Positions 6,255 through 8,736 of a DNA stretch of 8,736 nt are shown one piece after another (the first letter of the stretch is position 1; every line of letters starts with the position of its first letter). The notes below the pieces were generated by a model that had not been told where the DNA came from, made no database searches, and was given only the letters and a program-made list of their open reading frames with translations. The position numbers and the translations under genes are program-made. Origin of the DNA: Bacteroidales bacterium (GTDB lineage Bacteria; Bacteroidota; Bacteroidia; Bacteroidales; UBA1715); NCBI GenBank assembly GCA_031262005.1, contig JAISIO010000172.1, positions 1-8,736 of the forward strand, given 5' to 3'.

Positions 6255-6590
6255 ATGAACGGATTAATTTTAACGTTAATAATCATTACAAGCATACTTT
6301 TAGTATTGATAGTTTTAGTTCAAAACTCAAAAGGTGGCGGTTTGGTTTCAAACTTTGCCTCAACCAATCAAATGATGGGTGTGCGCAAAACAACGGATTT
6401 CTTAGAAAAAGCGACATGGGGACTTGCTATTGCGCTTGTAATATTCTGTGTGGCAGGCACCGCAACATTACCAAAAAATATTGTTGTTGAAGAACGTTCG
6501 TATTTTGAAACAAATGTGCCGCAGGTGGAAATGCCGCAAGGATTGCCAACTGCCGAAGGAATGCAGCCAACCGAAGGTGCTCAACAGTAA
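6255..6590 (+). CDS. secG: Preprotein translocase subunit SecG
   Basis: SecG is a small accessory subunit of the SecYEG channel in the inner membrane that increases protein export efficiency. The 111-residue sequence has two membrane segments (about 3-22 and 53-72), separated by the family signature NSKGGGLVSNF (24-34) in the cytoplasmic loop. A tail of about 38 residues rich in Pro, Gln and Glu follows the second segment and should face the periplasm; Bacteroidota SecG proteins commonly carry such an extension. The gene starts 14 bp after the TPR-like gene with no intervening promoter motif, and a strong terminator follows, making it the last gene of the likely operon. Confidence 0.95.
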   Translation: MNGLILTLIIITSILLVLIVLVQNSKGGGLVSNFASTNQMMGVRKTTDFLEKATWGLAIALVIFCVAGTATLPKNIVVEERSYFETNVPQVEMPQGLPTAEGMQPTEGAQQ

Positions 6591-6612
6591 TAGAACACTT
6601 AGTTACGCATAC

Positions 6613-6650
6613 AATGTCAGAATGTCAGTGAGCATTCTGACATTTTTTTT
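6613..6650 (+). terminator. Intrinsic terminator after secG
   Basis: AATGTCAGAATG (6613-6624) and CATTCTGACATT (6633-6644) form a perfect 12-bp stem with an 8-nt loop, running into eight T residues (6643-6650). The T-run is on the plus strand only, so it terminates the secG-side transcript and insulates groES. It starts 22 bp after the secG stop codon. Confidence 0.93.
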
Positions 6651-6803
6651 AATATCACTAAAAACATGGTTTTATATGACAAAAATTCATGTTTTGTATA
6701 AAAATAGTGTGTGGCACAATTTATGAATAACGCTCCGCAAAAATATTTCATTACTGAAAAATGAATGTATAATAATTGTTAAACTTAAAAATAAAACAAA
6801 ATT
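6651..6803 (+). promoter_or_regulatory. groESL upstream region, promoter not firmly located
   Basis: The groESL promoter must lie in this 153-bp AT-rich stretch after the secG terminator. No exact TAnnTTTG box is present. Weak candidates are ATGTTTTG (6689-6696), TATAAT (6769-6774), and TGGCAC (6712-6717), which resembles the -24 half of a sigma-54 promoter with a poor -12 half (ATGAA, 6723-6727). An 8-bp inverted pair AAAACATG (6661-6668) and CATGTTTT (6688-6695) is also visible. No CIRCE operator (TTAGCACTC inverted repeat) is present, so HrcA-type control is not supported. Confidence 0.4.
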
Positions 6804-7082
6804 ATGGCACAAGTTACAGGAAAACCACTTGCAGGTAAGGTATTAGTGAAACCGCAAGAGGTAGAACAAAAAACAGCAAGCGGAATTTTTATTCCCGATT
6901 CGGCAAAAGAAAAACCTTTGACCGGTACAGTAGTTGCGATAGGAAAAGCAAAAAAAGACGAAGAAATGGAAGTAGCTGTGGGCAATACCGTTCTATATGG
7001 TAAATATGCCGGCACAGAATTGAACATTGACGGCGAAAATTACTTATTGCTTTCGCAAAACGACGTTCTCCTAATATTGTAA
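6804..7082 (+). CDS. groES: Co-chaperonin GroES
   Basis: GroES is the heptameric lid of the GroEL folding chamber in the cytosol. The 92-residue length is normal. The family pattern is clear: GKVLVKPQE near the N-terminus, a mobile loop (about 18-36) with the hydrophobic tripeptide Ile-Phe-Ile (28-30) that contacts GroEL, then GTVVAIG (41-47), the VGNTVLYGKYAGTEL region (59-73), and the C-terminal NDVLLIL strand. It is followed after 71 bp by groEL in the usual operon order. No Shine-Dalgarno sequence precedes the ATG. Confidence 0.97.
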   Translation: MAQVTGKPLAGKVLVKPQEVEQKTASGIFIPDSAKEKPLTGTVVAIGKAKKDEEMEVAVGNTVLYGKYAGTELNIDGENYLLLSQNDVLLIL

Positions 7083-7086
7083 TCCG

Positions 7087-7150
7087 CAAACATACAAACA
7101 TAGAAACTTGCTAACTTACAAACTTATTAACTTAAAAACATACAAACTTA
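7087..7150 (+). repeat. AAACTT/CATACAAAC-type array between groES and groEL
   Basis: Almost all of the 71-bp groES-groEL gap is repeats: CAAACATA, CAAACATA, GAAACTTG, CTAACTTA, CAAACTTA, TTAACTTA, AAAACATA, CAAACTTA, a period of eight bases. It ends three bases before the groEL ATG. The sense strand has only two G residues in 64 bases. It belongs to the same family as the array before the TPR-like gene (5151-5196), in the same orientation. Confidence 0.92.
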
Positions 7151-7153
7151 ATT

Positions 7154-8736
7154 ATGGCAAAAGAAATAAAATTCGATATTGAAGCCCGTGATTCATTGAA
7201 ACGTGGCGTTGATGCGTTGGCAAACGCAGTAAAAATAACACTTGGTCCAAAAGGACGCAATGTGGTAATTGAGAAAAAATTCGGTGCTCCGCATATTACC
7301 AAAGACGGTGTTACCGTGGCAAAAGAAATAGAACTTGCCGATGCATTTGAAAATATGGGTGCGCAAATGGTAAAAGAAGTGGCATCAAAAACCAACGATA
7401 ATGCAGGTGACGGAACAACTACTGCTACAATTTTAGCGCAAGCAATTGTAAGCGTGGGACTTAAAAACGTTGCAGCAGGTGCAAATCCTATGGATTTAAA
7501 ACGAGGTATTGATAAAGCGGTAGCTGCCGTGGTTGCAAATCTTAACAGTCAAACTGAACTCATTCCAAGCGATGGCGACAAAGTAGAACAAGTTGCACGC
7601 ATTTCGGCTAACAACGACGACGAAATAGGCAAATTGATAGCTGAAGCAATGAAAAAAGTGAAAAAAGAAGGTGTAATAACCGTTGAAGAAGCTAAAGGAA
7701 CCGAAACAACCGTGGAAATAGTTGAAGGTATGCAATTCGATCGCGGTTATATTTCTTCGTATTTTGTAACAAATACCGAAAAAATGGAAGCTGTTTTGGA
7801 TAATCCTTTCATTTTGTTGTACGACAAAAAAGTATCGACAATGAAAGAACTTATGCCAATATTAGAGGCTGTTGTTCAAACAGGTCGTCCACTTTTAATT
7901 ATTGCCGAAGATGTTGATGGTGAAGCTCTTACAACTCTTGTGTTGAACAAATTGCGTGGTTCGTTGAAAATTGCGGCTGTAAAAGCTCCGGGTTTTGGCG
8001 ACCGTCGCAAAGAAATGTTGCAAGATATTGCCGTACTTACCGGTGCAACTGTGGTAAGCGACGAAGTGGGATTAAAATTAGAAGCTGCAGGAATGGAAGT
8101 TCTTGGCTCGTGCGAAAAAATCACTATTAACAAAGATAATACAATTGTAGTGGGTGGTGCAGGTGAAAAAGCAAGCATTGAAGCTCGTGTAGCTCAAATT
8201 CGTTCGCATATTGCAAGCACAACTTCGGATTACGATAAAGAAAAACTACAAGAACGTCTTGCAAAACTTGCTGGCGGTGTGGCTGTACTTTACATAGGAG
8301 CTGCTACCGAAGTTGAAATGAAAGAGAAAAAAGATCGTGTAGATGACGCATTGAGTGCAACTCGTGCTGCTGTAGAAGAAGGAATTATCCCCGGTGGTGG
8401 TGTAGCGTTAGTGCGTGCGCAGGCTGCTCTTGATGCGGTAACAACTGTCAATGATGACGAAGCTACAGGCGTACACATTATCCGTCGTGCAATTGAAGAA
8501 CCATTGCGCCAAATTGTGGCAAATGCAGGTGGTGAAGGTTCGGTAGTGGTGCAAAAAGTGCGCGAAGGTAAAGGAGCTTTCGGTTACAATGCTCGCACCG
8601 ACGTGTACGAAGACCTAAAAGCAGCAGGAATTGTTGATCCGAAAAAAGTTACTCGTATAGCATTGGAAAATGCAGCTTCGATTGCAGGAATGATGCTCAC
8701 CACAGAGTGTGTGATTGCCGAAGAGAAAAAAGACGA
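7154..8736 (+). CDS. groEL: Chaperonin GroEL, C-terminus missing at window edge
   Basis: GroEL forms the double-ring ATP-driven folding chamber that works with GroES. The frame is open from the ATG at 7154 through 527 complete codons to the window edge; about 545 residues is usual, so only the last 15-20, including the expected Gly/Met-rich tail, are missing. ATP-site features are present: LGPKGRNV (30-37), KDGVTVAKE with Asp51 (50-58), GDGTTTATILA (85-95), and Asp398 in DDALSATRAAVEEG, the catalytic aspartate at its standard number. GIIPGGG and the NAGGEG stretch follow in order. I saw no frameshift or stop. The start MAKEIKFDIEARD is typical, and the gene is the second of the groESL operon. 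Confidence 0.98.
   Translation, partial: MAKEIKFDIEARDSLKRGVDALANAVKITLGPKGRNVVIEKKFGAPHITKDGVTVAKEIELADAFENMGAQMVKEVASKTNDNAGDGTTTATILAQAIVSVGLKNVAAGANPMDLKRGIDKAVAAVVANLNSQTELIPSDGDKVEQVARISANNDDEIGKLIAEAMKKVKKEGVITVEEAKGTETTVEIVEGMQFDRGYISSYFVTNTEKMEAVLDNPFILLYDKKVSTMKELMPILEAVVQTGRPLLIIAEDVDGEALTTLVLNKLRGSLKIAAVKAPGFGDRRKEMLQDIAVLTGATVVSDEVGLKLEAAGMEVLGSCEKITINKDNTIVVGGAGEKASIEARVAQIRSHIASTTSDYDKEKLQERLAKLAGGVAVLYIGAATEVEMKEKKDRVDDALSATRAAVEEGIIPGGGVALVRAQAALDAVTTVNDDEATGVHIIRRAIEEPLRQIVANAGGEGSVVVQKVREGKGAFGYNARTDVYEDLKAAGIVDPKKVTRIALENAASIAGMMLTTECVIAEEKKD

Noticed and set aside
6448..6726. Small open frame overlapping the end of secG and the terminator
   Set aside because: It is out of frame with secG, runs through a strong terminator and shows no recognisable sequence.
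6651..6803. CIRCE operator upstream of groES
   Set aside because: The TTAGCACTC / GAGTGCTAA inverted repeat is absent.

Overview
The window is ordinary core chromosome from a member of the Bacteroidota, most likely a Bacteroidales-type anaerobe. The evidence is the family-specific sequences of LptE, SecG, the receiver-less sigma-54 activator and GroES/GroEL, the lack of Shine-Dalgarno sequences before the starts, and Bacteroidota-type -7 boxes (TAnnTTTG) before several genes. A succinate/acetate CoA-transferase fits an organism that ferments through succinate, acetate or propionate. I cannot name a genus. No mobile element, CRISPR array, tRNA or rRNA is visible.

Layout, left to right. Positions 1-1217 (minus) hold the N-terminal four fifths of an acetyl-CoA hydrolase/transferase-family enzyme, cut by the window edge. 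Positions 1446-2837 (minus) encode an exported von Willebrand factor A (vWA) protein with an intact metal site. A 329-bp divergent intergenic region follows. The plus strand then carries a co-directional set: a sigma-54-dependent activator (3167-4417), the outer-membrane lipoprotein LptE (4440-5027), an acidic protein with a TPR-like C-terminus (5197-6240) and SecG (6255-6590), closed by a strong intrinsic terminator (6613-6650). The groES-groEL operon follows (6804 onward); groEL is cut by the right edge at codon 527, close to its natural end.

Functionally the right two thirds is an envelope and protein-homeostasis neighbourhood: LptE helps insert lipopolysaccharide, SecG assists export through SecYEG, and GroES/GroEL fold cytosolic proteins. 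The sigma-54 activator beside lptE could control envelope genes, but no convincing -24/-12 promoter was found; one partial match lies before groES.

The most unusual content is between the genes. Nearly every gap of more than about 60 bp contains a short-period tandem array (7, 9, 10 or 22 nt units). At least two array families occur twice in the window, each time in the same orientation relative to the downstream gene. Some arrays abut start codons and are nearly free of G on the sense strand. They resemble in style the short tandemly repeated repetitive (STRR) heptamers known from cyanobacteria. I see no evidence for a new multi-gene system.
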